64,000 nucleotides of DNA from positions 1 to 64,000 of the forward strand of contig JAKPCO010000089.1 in the NCBI GenBank assembly GCA_029553285.1, read 5' to 3'. The notes under the pieces are model-generated. The model was not told the origin of the DNA, did not search any database, and worked only from the letters and a program-made list of their open reading frames with translations. Source of the stretch: Methanobacteriota archaeon (GTDB lineage Archaea; Halobacteriota; Methanosarcinia; Methanotrichales; Methanotrichaceae). This document shows, piece by piece, positions 56,277 through 64,000 of the stretch. Made by a program: the position numbers and the translations under genes. Numbering within the stretch: position 1 is the first letter of the stretch; each line of letters opens with the position of its first letter.

Positions 56277-56977
56277 GCAGAAGCCACGTTCCTCTTTTAA
56301 TAGATCTGAAGGGAAGGCGCATTGTCATATTCGGCGGTGGGGAGGTGGCAGAGCGCAAGGCCAGGCTTTTCTTGCAGGGAGATCTTGTGGTTGTGAGCAG
56401 GGAATTCTCTGATGGAATACTCAGAATGGCCTCTGATGAGCTGCTGGAGATCGTGGAGGCAGATCTCCTGAGCGAGGACGGGCTTGTGATCGCAGAGAGG
56501 GCGCTGGAGGGCGCGTTCATCGCCATACCTGCCACAAGTGACAGGACTCTGAATGCAGCTCTGGAGGATATCGCGCGAAGGAAGGGGGCGCTCGTGAACA
56601 GCGTCGACAGAGAGGGGGAGGTCGTGGTGCCATCGATCATAAAAAAGAGGTCTGTGGTCCTCGCGATATCGACAGGAATACCGGCGCTCTCGAGGTACAT
56701 CCGCATGAATCTGGAGCGTGAAGTGGAGGTATACGCTCTTATGGCAGATCTCCTCAGCAGGATACGGAAAGACCTGAAGGAGATTGTGGTGCCGCAGAGC
56801 AGGAGAAGGGATCTGCTCTGGGCGGTGCTCTCCGACAGCTCTGTCTGGGCGTGCCTGGAGAATGGCGAGATCTCGAGCGCCCATGAAAAGGCCTATATGA
56901 GAGTCCGGGAGAATCTCACGCCAGATGAGCAGGATAACCTCGATGCTGGTGACCCACAAGAAGGCCTCGATCAGTGA
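56273..56977 (+). CDS. Precorrin-2 dehydrogenase/sirohydrochlorin ferrochelatase-like (SirC/CysG-N)
   Basis: 234 residues from MSRSHVPLLIDLKGRRIVIFG; starts in the stop of the preceding gene. 'IVIFGGGEVAERKARLF' is the NAD-binding motif; 'AFIAIPATSDRTLNAALEDIARRKGALVNSVD' (in parts) is typical. Oxidises precorrin-2 to sirohydrochlorin, the branch point to siroheme, F430 and B12. Last 53 bp overlap hemA. Confidence 0.92.
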   Translation: MSRSHVPLLIDLKGRRIVIFGGGEVAERKARLFLQGDLVVVSREFSDGILRMASDELLEIVEADLLSEDGLVIAERALEGAFIAIPATSDRTLNAALEDIARRKGALVNSVDREGEVVVPSIIKKRSVVLAISTGIPALSRYIRMNLEREVEVYALMADLLSRIRKDLKEIVVPQSRRRDLLWAVLSDSSVWACLENGEISSAHEKAYMRVRENLTPDEQDNLDAGDPQEGLDQ

Positions 56978-58178
56978 GATCGAGAACGCATGGCATGGCG
57001 ATGTCGAGGCTCTCCTGAAGTGGGTCTCCTCGCATGACACCGTCGAGGAGTGCGCGGTCCTCAAGACGTGCAACCGTGTCGAGATATACGTGGTCTCTCC
57101 CCGCGGTGAGAAGGTCCTCTTCGAGATCGCAAAGAAGGCCCGGGTCTCCTCCAGGATAATAGACATACACGACCATGACGAGTCCCTCCTCCACCTCCTC
57201 AGGCTCGCCTCGGGCCTCGAGTCCATGATAATAGGAGAGGACCAGATCCTTGGCCAGATGAAGGAGCTCTACAGGATCGCGAAGAGCCTTGGATACACAG
57301 GCTGGGTCCTGGACACAGCCTTCAAGAAGGCGATCCAGGTGGGGAAGCGCGTCCGGAAGGAGACGGCCATAAACGAGCGCTCCGTCTCCGTTGGATCTGC
57401 AGCTGTCGATCTCGCCGAACAGATACTTGGAAGTCTGGAGGGAAGATCTGTGCTGGTAATAGGCGCAGGCGAGACGGGAGAGCTGATATCCAAAGCGCTC
57501 GTCTCAAAGAAGATAGGCGCTCTGTATGTGACGAACCGCACATTCGGAACTGCGCTCTCACTTGCAGCATCTCTCGGGGGCACAGCTGTGCCCTACGAGG
57601 AGATGAAGAGGAAGATAAGAGAGGCGGATGTTGTTATAAGCGCGACCTCAGCGCCCCATTACATACTTCTCAAGGAGGATATCGAGCGCGCGATGGAGGG
57701 AAGGAAGAGCAAGCTTCTGATCATAGACATAGCGAACCCCAGGGATGTGGATGAGGCAGTGCGCGAGATAGAGGGTGTGGAGCTTCACAACATAGACAGC
57801 CTGAAGCAGATAAGCGATGAGAACATGCGGATGAGGATGAAGGAGATCGAGAAGGTCGAGGCGATAATAGAGGAGGAGCTCGAGCTTCTCAGGGCCAAGT
57901 ACAAGAGGAAGGAGGCTGAGGAGCTTCTCGCGAGGATATACTCAGAGGCTGAGAAGATAAAGGAGCAGGAGGTCAGGAGGGCGATGAACAAGCTCAGCGC
58001 CTATCACACTCTGGGAGAGATAGAGCAGAAGGTCCTCATGGACATGAGCCACTCGATTGTGAACAAGATATTCGCAGAGCCGACGAAGGCTCTGAAGGCC
58101 GCTGCTGAGAAGGGCGACACCGAGATGCTCAGGTACGCCGCAGATCTCTTCAGGCTGAACCAGGAGGAGTCAGATTGA
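56925..58178 (+). CDS. hemA: Glutamyl-tRNA reductase
   Basis: 417 residues. Catalytic '[14 protein letters not shown]', '[12 protein letters not shown]', '[13 protein letters not shown]' and '[10 protein letters not shown]'. First committed step of the C5 tetrapyrrole pathway. Start ATG 56925 or 56943, inside the preceding gene. It overlaps hemB by 4 bp. Confidence 0.94.
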   Translation: MSRITSMLVTHKKASISEIENAWHGDVEALLKWVSSHDTVEECAVLKTCNRVEIYVVSPRGEKVLFEIAKKARVSSRIIDIHDHDESLLHLLRLASGLESMIIGEDQILGQMKELYRIAKSLGYTGWVLDTAFKKAIQVGKRVRKETAINERSVSVGSAAVDLAEQILGSLEGRSVLVIGAGETGELISKALVSKKIGALYVTNRTFGTALSLAASLGGTAVPYEEMKRKIREADVVISATSAPHYILLKEDIERAMEGRKSKLLIIDIANPRDVDEAVREIEGVELHNIDSLKQISDENMRMRMKEIEKVEAIIEEELELLRAKYKRKEAEELLARIYSEAEKIKEQEVRRAMNKLSAYHTLGEIEQKVLMDMSHSIVNKIFAEPTKALKAAAEKGDTEMLRYAADLFRLNQEESD

Positions 58179-59128
58179 GACGCATGAGGCGTTTGAGAAA
58201 GCCCGGCATCAGGGAGATGGTCGCAGAGACAGAGCTCTCAGTCAGGGATCTCATAATGCCGGTGTTCGTGGACGAGCGCATCGATGAGCCCGTCCCGATA
58301 AGCTCGATGCCCGGACAGATGCGGCAGAGCATGAAGACGGTGGCTGAGGAGGCCGGACGGATCGAAGACCTGGGGATTCCAGCGGTGATACTCTTCGGGA
58401 TACCTTCCAGAAAGGATGAGATCGGATCCAGCGCTTATGATCGTGAGGGAGTCATACAGAGGGCCGTAAGGCGCATCAAGGAGTCCACAGATCTCGTTGT
58501 CATAACAGATCTCTGCCTGTGCGAGTACACCAGCCACGGCCACTGCGGCGTGGTTCGCGGGCAGGAGATACTTAATGATGAGACGCTCCCCATCCTCGGA
58601 AGAACTGCAGTGAGCCAGGCAGAGGCCGGCGCGGACATCGTCGCTCCCAGCGGGATGATGGATCACATGGTCAGAGCGATAAGATCCGCTCTTGATGATA
58701 ATGGTTACAGCGATGTTGCGATCCTCTCATACGCTGCAAAATACGCCTCATACTTCTACGGCCCGTTCAGAGAGGCGGCCGAATCCGGATTCGCGTTCGG
58801 AGATCGCAGGAGCTATCAGATGGATCCCGCGAATGCGAACGAGGCCCTCTGGGAGGTCCAGTTCGATATCGAGGAGGGCGCTGATATGGTCATGGTCAAG
58901 CCTGCGATGCCCTATCTGGACATACTCCGAATGGTTAAGGATACGTTCGGAATGCCGACTGCTGCTTACCAGGTCAGCGGGGAGTACAGCATGATCATGG
59001 CAGCCGCGGAGAGGAACTGGATCGATCGAGATGGTGCGATGCTGGAGGCGCTGACATCCATAAAAAGAGCGGGCGCCGATATGGTAATCACATACTACGC
59101 CAAGGAGTTTGCAGCCAGATTCGCGTAG
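58175..59128 (+). CDS. hemB: Delta-aminolevulinic acid dehydratase (porphobilinogen synthase)
   Basis: 317 residues. Zinc-binding '[16 protein letters not shown]' has the three-Cys metal site, so it is the zinc type. Schiff-base Lys in '[13 protein letters not shown]' and '[13 protein letters not shown]'. Condenses two ALA to porphobilinogen. Last gene of the operon seen. Confidence 0.94.
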   Translation: MRRMRRLRKPGIREMVAETELSVRDLIMPVFVDERIDEPVPISSMPGQMRQSMKTVAEEAGRIEDLGIPAVILFGIPSRKDEIGSSAYDREGVIQRAVRRIKESTDLVVITDLCLCEYTSHGHCGVVRGQEILNDETLPILGRTAVSQAEAGADIVAPSGMMDHMVRAIRSALDDNGYSDVAILSYAAKYASYFYGPFREAAESGFAFGDRRSYQMDPANANEALWEVQFDIEEGADMVMVKPAMPYLDILRMVKDTFGMPTAAYQVSGEYSMIMAAAERNWIDRDGAMLEALTSIKRAGADMVITYYAKEFAARFA

Positions 59129-59248
59129 TTCTGACTTTCAGGGCCCATCCGGTGGATTGGCGGATCTAAAGATGTGGTGCTGGTTGTCGTTGGTTCGAGT
59201 GCCAGAGTTTGCCTCTCCGACGATGAGAGCTTTTGATTTTATGAATCC

Positions 59249-60142
59249 TCAGATGGCAAGCATTCTCTCAATCGCCCGCCTCGCCCTGACAGCTGTGCTT
59301 TGTGGTACCTCCACCCTCGGGGAGAGCGTCTCAAGCGCCCGAAGGATCTTCTTCAGCGATGTCTTCTTCATATCCTCGCATACAGCGCCGGTGCTGAGCG
59401 GATAGAACCTCTTCTCCGGGTTCTCAGCGCAGAGTCTGTGGAGGATCCCGACCTCGGTCCCTATTATGAACTCATCTGCGCCGCTGGCTCTCGCATGTTT
59501 CAGCATACCCGAGGTGCTGTAGACGCCATCTGCCAGATCTATGACCTCAGGCCTGCACTCGGGATGAACGAGAAGCTCCGCGTTTGGATGCTTTCTCCTT
59601 GCCTCCAGGACATCAGATGCTGTGTATCTGTCGTGGACGTAGCAGTATCCGTTCCAGGGGATTACTCTCTTATCGGTGTGTCTGGCGACATAATCCGCAA
59701 GGTTCCTGTCCGGTATGAACAGGATCTCGTCAGCGTCAAGGGCGTTCACGACCTGCACGCCGTTGGCGGACGTGCAGCATATATCGCTCTCAGCCTTGAC
59801 ATCAGCTGAGGAATTTACGTAGCAGACCACTGCTGCATCAGGATATCTTTCTCTCAGCGATCTCACATCCTGAGGCGAGATCATCTGTGCCATGGGGCAG
59901 CAGGCGCTCCTGTCTGGATGTATGACGATCTTCTCCGGAGAGAGTATGGCTGCTGTCTGCGCCATGAAATCCACGCCGCAGAAGACGAGTACCTTGCAGT
60001 CGATTGTGGCCGCAGCCCTGCTGAGCTCCAGGGAGTCACCGGTTAGATCGGCAATGTCCTGCACATCTCCGGGCTGGTAGTTGTGAGCGAGTATGATGGC
60101 ATTTCTCTCAGACTTCAGCCTCAGTATCTCCTTCTCAAGCAT
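59249..60142 (-). CDS. nadA: Quinolinate synthase
   Basis: 297 residues from MLEKEILRLKSERNAIILAHN (ATG 60169 also open). Cluster Cys in 'VFCGVDFMAQTAAIL', 'ICCTSANGVQ' and 'TGAVCEDMKKTS'. 'HNYQPGDVQDIAD' opens the family. A TTTTTAAAC box (about 60172-60180) gives a near-leaderless start. Makes quinolinate from iminoaspartate (NadX) for NadC; both are near 19 kb. Confidence 0.94.
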   Translation of the reverse strand: MLEKEILRLKSERNAIILAHNYQPGDVQDIADLTGDSLELSRAAATIDCKVLVFCGVDFMAQTAAILSPEKIVIHPDRSACCPMAQMISPQDVRSLRERYPDAAVVCYVNSSADVKAESDICCTSANGVQVVNALDADEILFIPDRNLADYVARHTDKRVIPWNGYCYVHDRYTASDVLEARRKHPNAELLVHPECRPEVIDLADGVYSTSGMLKHARASGADEFIIGTEVGILHRLCAENPEKRFYPLSTGAVCEDMKKTSLKKILRALETLSPRVEVPQSTAVRARRAIERMLAI

Positions 60143-60294
60143 AATAGTCCGGATCTGGTGATAGGTCATTGTTTAAAAAGGCTGCTGTCAGTAACATGCT
60201 GTTCATCTCGATGCTTGCTTACAAGATGGTTGCGCCGCGCAGAGCCACAATCGAGGGCAAGGTACTAATAATTGGTCGTACCTCTCTCGCTTGA

Positions 60295-60368
60295 GGGCCC
60301 GTGGTCTAGGTGGTTATGACATCGCCTTCACACGGCGGGGATCACGCGTTCGAATCGCGTCGGGCCCA
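60295..60368 (+). tRNA. tRNA-Val(CAC)
   Basis: Acceptor GGGCCCG / CGGGCCC, anticodon stem TCGCC / GGCGG with loop TTCACAC (anticodon CAC), T arm ACGCG-TTCGAAT-CGCGT, discriminator A. No intron, no encoded CCA. Two MITE-like copies follow within 20 bp. Confidence 0.93.
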
Positions 60369-60386
60369 CTGCCCACAAAGCTCTTT

Positions 60387-60506
60387 CGCTCTTGCGTAGC
60401 AACTTGTAGAGCATGCAATGTGGTCGCTGAAAGCACTCATTCATTCGCCACGAACACGTGGCGGAATAAATGCCTCTTCTCGAGCGTCGTCAGGTGGACA
60501 AGAGCG
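60387..60506 (+). mobile_element. MITE-like element, copy F
   Basis: 120 bp, ends CGCTCTTGCG and GGACAAGAGCG. Flanks AGCTCTTT (60379-60386) and AGCCCTTT (60507-60514), 7 of 8 identical. Central hairpin CGCCACG..CGTGGCG. Starts 19 bp after tRNA-Val. Confidence 0.78.
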
Positions 60507-60553
60507 AGCCCTTTTGCGGAATGCGCTTTCATAGCACCTCACAAAAGGCGTTT

Positions 60554-60703
60554 CGCTCTTACATGCGTAGCAACTTGCAGAATATGCAATGTGGTCTCTG
60601 AAAGCATTTACTGCCACACTTTCGACTACATCGAAGGTAAGTCGAAACGAACGCATAGCATGACCCCTGCTCCTTCGGGCAAATCATCAAATGGATAAGA
60701 GCG
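60554..60703 (+). mobile_element. MITE-like element, copy G
   Basis: 150 bp, ends CGCTCTTACA and GATAAGAGCG. Flanks AGGCGTTT (60546-60553) and AAGCGTTT (60704-60711), 7 of 8 identical. Centre as in copy D (cgactacatcgaaggtaagtcg hairpin). 47 bp after copy F. No gene lies between tRNA-Val and 60875. Confidence 0.78.
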
Positions 60704-60874
60704 AAGCGTTTTACATGTGAGCGCTCTTTTGGCCGGCACAGCTGATGCGTCTGCATGTGAGATATGAGGCATCAGTTGCGTATCTCCCGATACCTCCAGG
60801 CCCACGGTGGCGTCCTCCTATCTTTCAAACCAGGAGCAAAGCAGTATATCCATAAACAGCAGATCTTCAGTCAT

Positions 60875-62350
60875 ATGACAGAGATCTCCATCTGCTTCGA
60901 GGTCCATCAGCCGTTCAGGCTCAAGAAGGACTTCTTCTGGTCAGGCAGCATCTTTCGAAGGTCCAGTCCGCATTACGATTTTTACTTTGATGATAAAGAG
61001 AACCGGAGCATATTCGAGAGGGTGACGCAGAAGTGCTACATTCCTGCAAACAGAATCATACTTGATCTCATAAAACGCTTCTCCGATACAGACCGTCCGT
61101 TCAAGGTCGCATACAGCCTCTCCGGGGTGTTCGTGGAGCAGTGCAGAAGATACAGACCGGATGTCCTGGATACGTTCATGGAGATGGTAGATACCGGCAA
61201 CGTGGAGTTACTCGATCAGACCTACTACCATTCGCTCACGAGCCTCTTCGACAGGGAGGAGTTCTGCGAGCAGGTGAGGATGCACCGGGAACTCATGTGG
61301 GATCTATTCGGCGTCAGGCCTGCGGTCTTCGAGAACACGGAGCTGATCTACAACGATGGGATCGCGGCTATGGCCGAGCAGATGGGCTACAGGGGGATAT
61401 TTGCAGAGGGCGTCATCGCGGATCCGAACCACGTTTATAGGCCAGAGGGGTGCGAGAGGATCTCACTGCTTCTCAGGAATTACCAGCTCACCGATGACAT
61501 AGGGTTTAGGTTCTCTTCGAGAAACTGGGAGGAGTTCCCGCTCACTGCGGACAAGTACGCAGCGTGGCTCGCAGCAACCCCTGGAAGATGCATAAACCTC
61601 TTCATGGACTACGAGACCTTCGGGGAGCACCACTGGCCTGAGACGGGGATATTCGAGTTCCTGCGACACCTTCCCGGCGAGATCCTGAAGTGGAAGAACC
61701 TGAGATTCTCCACTCCTTCAGAGATCGTTGAGAGGGTGGAACCTTCGCGCACGGTGAGCGTGAGGAGTGCAAGATCATGGGCTGATCTGGAGAGGGACAC
61801 AAGCTGCTGGCTCGGAAACGCCCTCCAGTGGGCGTGCTACACGTACCTCCAGAATCTCCAGGGACCATCGCGGGAGGCCGGGGAGGATATGTTCAGGATA
61901 TGGAGGCTTCTCGGGCTGAGCGATCACCTCTACTACATATTCACCCACGGCGGCAGCCCTGGAGAGGTGCACAGCTACTTCAGCCCGTACGGAAATCCGT
62001 ATGATGCGGCTGTGACCTACTTCAGCGTGCTCTCAGACCTTCACCGTCGACTCTCAGAGATCCTTGACATGGCCGATCATCCGTTTGTGCTCTCCACAAT
62101 GGATGGCGCAGAGCTCGGCACCGCCTGGAGCAGTCAGGGAATGGTGGATCTGCTCAGCAGAGCGGATACGGATACTCTGGAGCATCACGCATCCCTGGGG
62201 AGCTTCGTCACCTGGGCATCCCAGAGCCTGGGAGACGAGCGTCTCGCGAGAGAGCTCAGAAAAGCATCCAGGCTGAAGGGTGAGGATCTCAAGGGCGCTC
62301 TGCTGGATGCATTCAGCAGGAGAATAAAGAGATCGGCCAAAAAGAGGTGA
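60875..62350 (+). CDS. Glycoside hydrolase family 57 (alpha-amylase-like)
   Basis: 491 residues from MTEISICFEVHQPFRLKK, ATG 60875; an open frame to 60764 is unlikely to be used. GH57 regions: 'FEVHQPF' (region 1), 'VFENTELIYNDGIA' with the probable nucleophile Glu (region 3), 'MDYETFGEHHW' with the acid/base Asp (region 4). It probably cuts alpha-1,4-glucans, as in glycogen storage. A debranching-type gene follows 34 bp later. Confidence 0.9.
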   Translation: MTEISICFEVHQPFRLKKDFFWSGSIFRRSSPHYDFYFDDKENRSIFERVTQKCYIPANRIILDLIKRFSDTDRPFKVAYSLSGVFVEQCRRYRPDVLDTFMEMVDTGNVELLDQTYYHSLTSLFDREEFCEQVRMHRELMWDLFGVRPAVFENTELIYNDGIAAMAEQMGYRGIFAEGVIADPNHVYRPEGCERISLLLRNYQLTDDIGFRFSSRNWEEFPLTADKYAAWLAATPGRCINLFMDYETFGEHHWPETGIFEFLRHLPGEILKWKNLRFSTPSEIVERVEPSRTVSVRSARSWADLERDTSCWLGNALQWACYTYLQNLQGPSREAGEDMFRIWRLLGLSDHLYYIFTHGGSPGEVHSYFSPYGNPYDAAVTYFSVLSDLHRRLSEILDMADHPFVLSTMDGAELGTAWSSQGMVDLLSRADTDTLEHHASLGSFVTWASQSLGDERLARELRKASRLKGEDLKGALLDAFSRRIKRSAKKR

Positions 62351-62384
62351 TTCCAGAGGACTGAGATCATCAGAGGGCGGAAAC

Positions 62385-64000
62385 ATGATCCCCTACAGCG
62401 ATGGAATTTCCAGGGAATGGATCGTGACAAATGGAATAGGCGGATATGCATCATCCACATCCATCGGGGCGAACACCAGGGCTTATCATGGCCTTCTGAT
62501 CGCATCTCTGAGCCCACCGGTGGACAGATGGCTCCTCCTCTCCTCTCTTGATGAGACCGTTAACGGTATCGAGCTGGCGAACCATCAGTATCCGGGTGTG
62601 GTGCACCCACAGGGGTTCCGGTATCTCGTATCATTCACAGCAGAGCCATTGCCCACGTATCTGTACAGGGTGAACGATGTGGAGCTCACAAAGCAGATCT
62701 TCATGATCCACGGGGAGAACACGACTGTTATCAAGTACCACATCTCCGGCGATTCCAGTATCAGGATCATGCCCCTTGTCACATCGAGGAGCTTCCACGC
62801 AGTATCGGGCAGGCCGGAGATACGCCAGGAAGCGGTGGAGAGGGGCGTTCTTCTGAGATCAAGATGCGATCTCCGCATCGTCTCTGACCGCGCGAGATAT
62901 GTGAGAGATGAGATGTGGTACCACAACTTCGAGTACGAGGCGGAGAGGGCGCGCGGGCTGGGCTGGAGGGAGGACCTCCTCCGCCCCGGCTGGTTTGAGG
63001 CTGATGTGAATGGCGAGCTTGATCTGAGCATCGCCGCATCCATGGTGATGGTTGATGCAAACGAATCCGCGATTGAAAATGAGATGGAGCGGCGCCGCAA
63101 GGTCCTCTCCACGCTTCCTGAGGAGATCAGGTCGCTTGCCATCGCTGCGGACAGTTTTCTGGTCCGCCGCGGCAGCGGCATGAGCATAATCGCTGGATAC
63201 CACTGGTTCGACGACTGGGGCAGGGATGCCATGATCGCTCTCCCCGGTCTCCTCCTCTGCACCGGCAGGTTTGATGACGCCAGAGCGGTGCTCAGGACAT
63301 TCTCAGAGCACGTGCGTCATGGTCTTGTTCCGAACGATCTCGGAGCCGGCTCCTACAACACCGTGGACGCATCGCTTCTCTTCATAAGAGCCGTGTGTGA
63401 GTACTTCAGGCACACATCAGATCTCACATTTATCAGGGAGCTCTGGCCGAGGCTGATGAGCATCATCGAATGCTACACCACCAGAACACCTGTGGGATAC
63501 ATGGACTCCGACCTTCTCATATCATCCTCGGAGGGCGCGACATGGATGGACGCGAGGGTTGATGGCCGGTGCGTTACTCCCCGAGCTGGAAAGTGCGTTG
63601 AGGTGAACGCGCTCTGGTACGAGGCCCTGAGATCGCTGGAGGAGCTCAGCGAGGCGACGAGCATGGAGTGGAGGTGGCACGGCCTGGCGGATCGCGTCAG
63701 GCGCTCCTTCAGGCGGTTCTGGAACCCTGCAGGGTATCTTTACGATACAATAGATCCATACGATGGGTCGGTGAGACCGAACCAGGTGATAGCTGTCGCG
63801 TTCTCCCAGGGGCTTTTATCGCTGGACCGGACGCGTGCGGTTGTGAGAAATGCGACGGAGGAGCTTCTCACGCCCTATGGCCTCAGAACTTTATCTCCCG
63901 GAGATCCCGCCTACATCGGGCGATACGAGGGATCCCCCAGGGAGAGGGATCGTGCATACCACCAGGGCACCGTCTGGCCGTGGCTGATCGGGCCGTACAT
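62385..64000 (+). CDS. Glycogen debranching enzyme-like (amylo-alpha-1,6-glucosidase), 3' end outside window
   Basis: At least 538 codons from ATG 62385, open to the right edge. 'NGIGGYASSTSIGANTRAYHGLL' (in parts), 'IAGYHWFDDWGRDAMIALPGLLL' (in parts), 'LVPNDLGAGSYNTVDASLLFI' and 'RAYHQGTVWPWLIGPY' are the family's motifs; 'GYHWFDDWGRD' carries catalytic Asp. The N-terminal domain (about 1-250) is the GDE_N type. It forms a glycogen-use pair with the GH57 gene. Confidence 0.92.
   Translation, partial: MIPYSDGISREWIVTNGIGGYASSTSIGANTRAYHGLLIASLSPPVDRWLLLSSLDETVNGIELANHQYPGVVHPQGFRYLVSFTAEPLPTYLYRVNDVELTKQIFMIHGENTTVIKYHISGDSSIRIMPLVTSRSFHAVSGRPEIRQEAVERGVLLRSRCDLRIVSDRARYVRDEMWYHNFEYEAERARGLGWREDLLRPGWFEADVNGELDLSIAASMVMVDANESAIENEMERRRKVLSTLPEEIRSLAIAADSFLVRRGSGMSIIAGYHWFDDWGRDAMIALPGLLLCTGRFDDARAVLRTFSEHVRHGLVPNDLGAGSYNTVDASLLFIRAVCEYFRHTSDLTFIRELWPRLMSIIECYTTRTPVGYMDSDLLISSSEGATWMDARVDGRCVTPRAGKCVEVNALWYEALRSLEELSEATSMEWRWHGLADRVRRSFRRFWNPAGYLYDTIDPYDGSVRPNQVIAVAFSQGLLSLDRTRAVVRNATEELLTPYGLRTLSPGDPAYIGRYEGSPRERDRAYHQGTVWPWLIGPY

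Noticed and set aside
60387-60703. Elements F and G considered as a CRISPR array
   Set aside because: Repeats are 120-150 bp, have target duplications, and there are no regular spacers or cas genes.

Overview
The window reads as a euryarchaeal methanogen chromosome, most like Methanosarcinales and probably Methanothrix (Methanosaeta). Pointers are coenzyme M synthesis (comD, comE), a methanogenesis-marker-16 type protein, the DUF39-CBS / NIL-ferredoxin sulfur-transfer pair, DUF1890/DUF1894, DUF2551 and DUF1699 families, RNA polymerase with split B and A subunits, GatE, an archaeal histone, CetZ, and TATA-box promoters with several probable leaderless starts. The species call is an inference from gene content.

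Layout. 0-6 kb: edge of a transposase gene, a large secreted beta-helix protein, the marker-16 protein converging on comE-comD, and a secreted TPR protein. 6-12 kb: Hef helicase-nuclease, purF, L37e-LSm, a PUA protein. 12-19 kb: two paralogous CxxC proteins, Mn-type pyrophosphatase, class II photolyase, CetZ, a CARDB-type surface protein. 18-26 kb: divergent nadC / nadX, the overlapping DUF1890-DUF1894-MoaD-MoaE-CutA operon, a cysteine-cluster protein, a PaaK-like ligase, purE, uspA with an unlisted 38-residue membrane peptide, and a radical SAM protein. 26-36 kb: a second radical SAM protein, the homocysteine sulfur-transfer pair, trm5, gatE-histone, leuD-leuB. 36-45 kb: tRNA-Lys with a 14-nt intron, then rpoH-rpoB''-rpoB'-rpoA'-rpoA''-L30e-nusA-S12-S7. 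45-53 kb: an FdhD-like protein, an ABC-2 exporter, a secreted beta/gamma-crystallin, DUF1699, tpiA-acyP-ferredoxin-geranylgeranyl reductase, cyclophilin, tRNA-Gly. 53-64 kb: a second beta-helix protein, an AhbB-sirC-hemA-hemB tetrapyrrole operon, nadA, tRNA-Val, and a GH57 / glycogen-debranching pair cut by the right edge.

The most notable structure outside genes is a family of seven short elements (112-152 bp) with shared imperfect terminal inverted repeats, each flanked by an 8-9 bp direct duplication of the target. They look like a non-autonomous MITE family, with conserved ends and exchangeable centres. Other points: leuB has no ATG, GTG or TTG available and seems to start at an ATA overlapping the leuD stop; the crystallin; the 38-residue peptide after uspA; a second family of about 45-bp dispersed repeats on both sides of the gatE-histone operon; and a 12-bp inverted repeat in the photolyase leader.

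Many genes overlap by 4 nt (ATGA type) or abut, so long co-transcribed operons with translational coupling are likely. Three quinolinate/NAD genes (nadX, nadC, nadA), two DUF39 proteins with comDE, and four tetrapyrrole genes make coherent pathway sets, though not all at one place.
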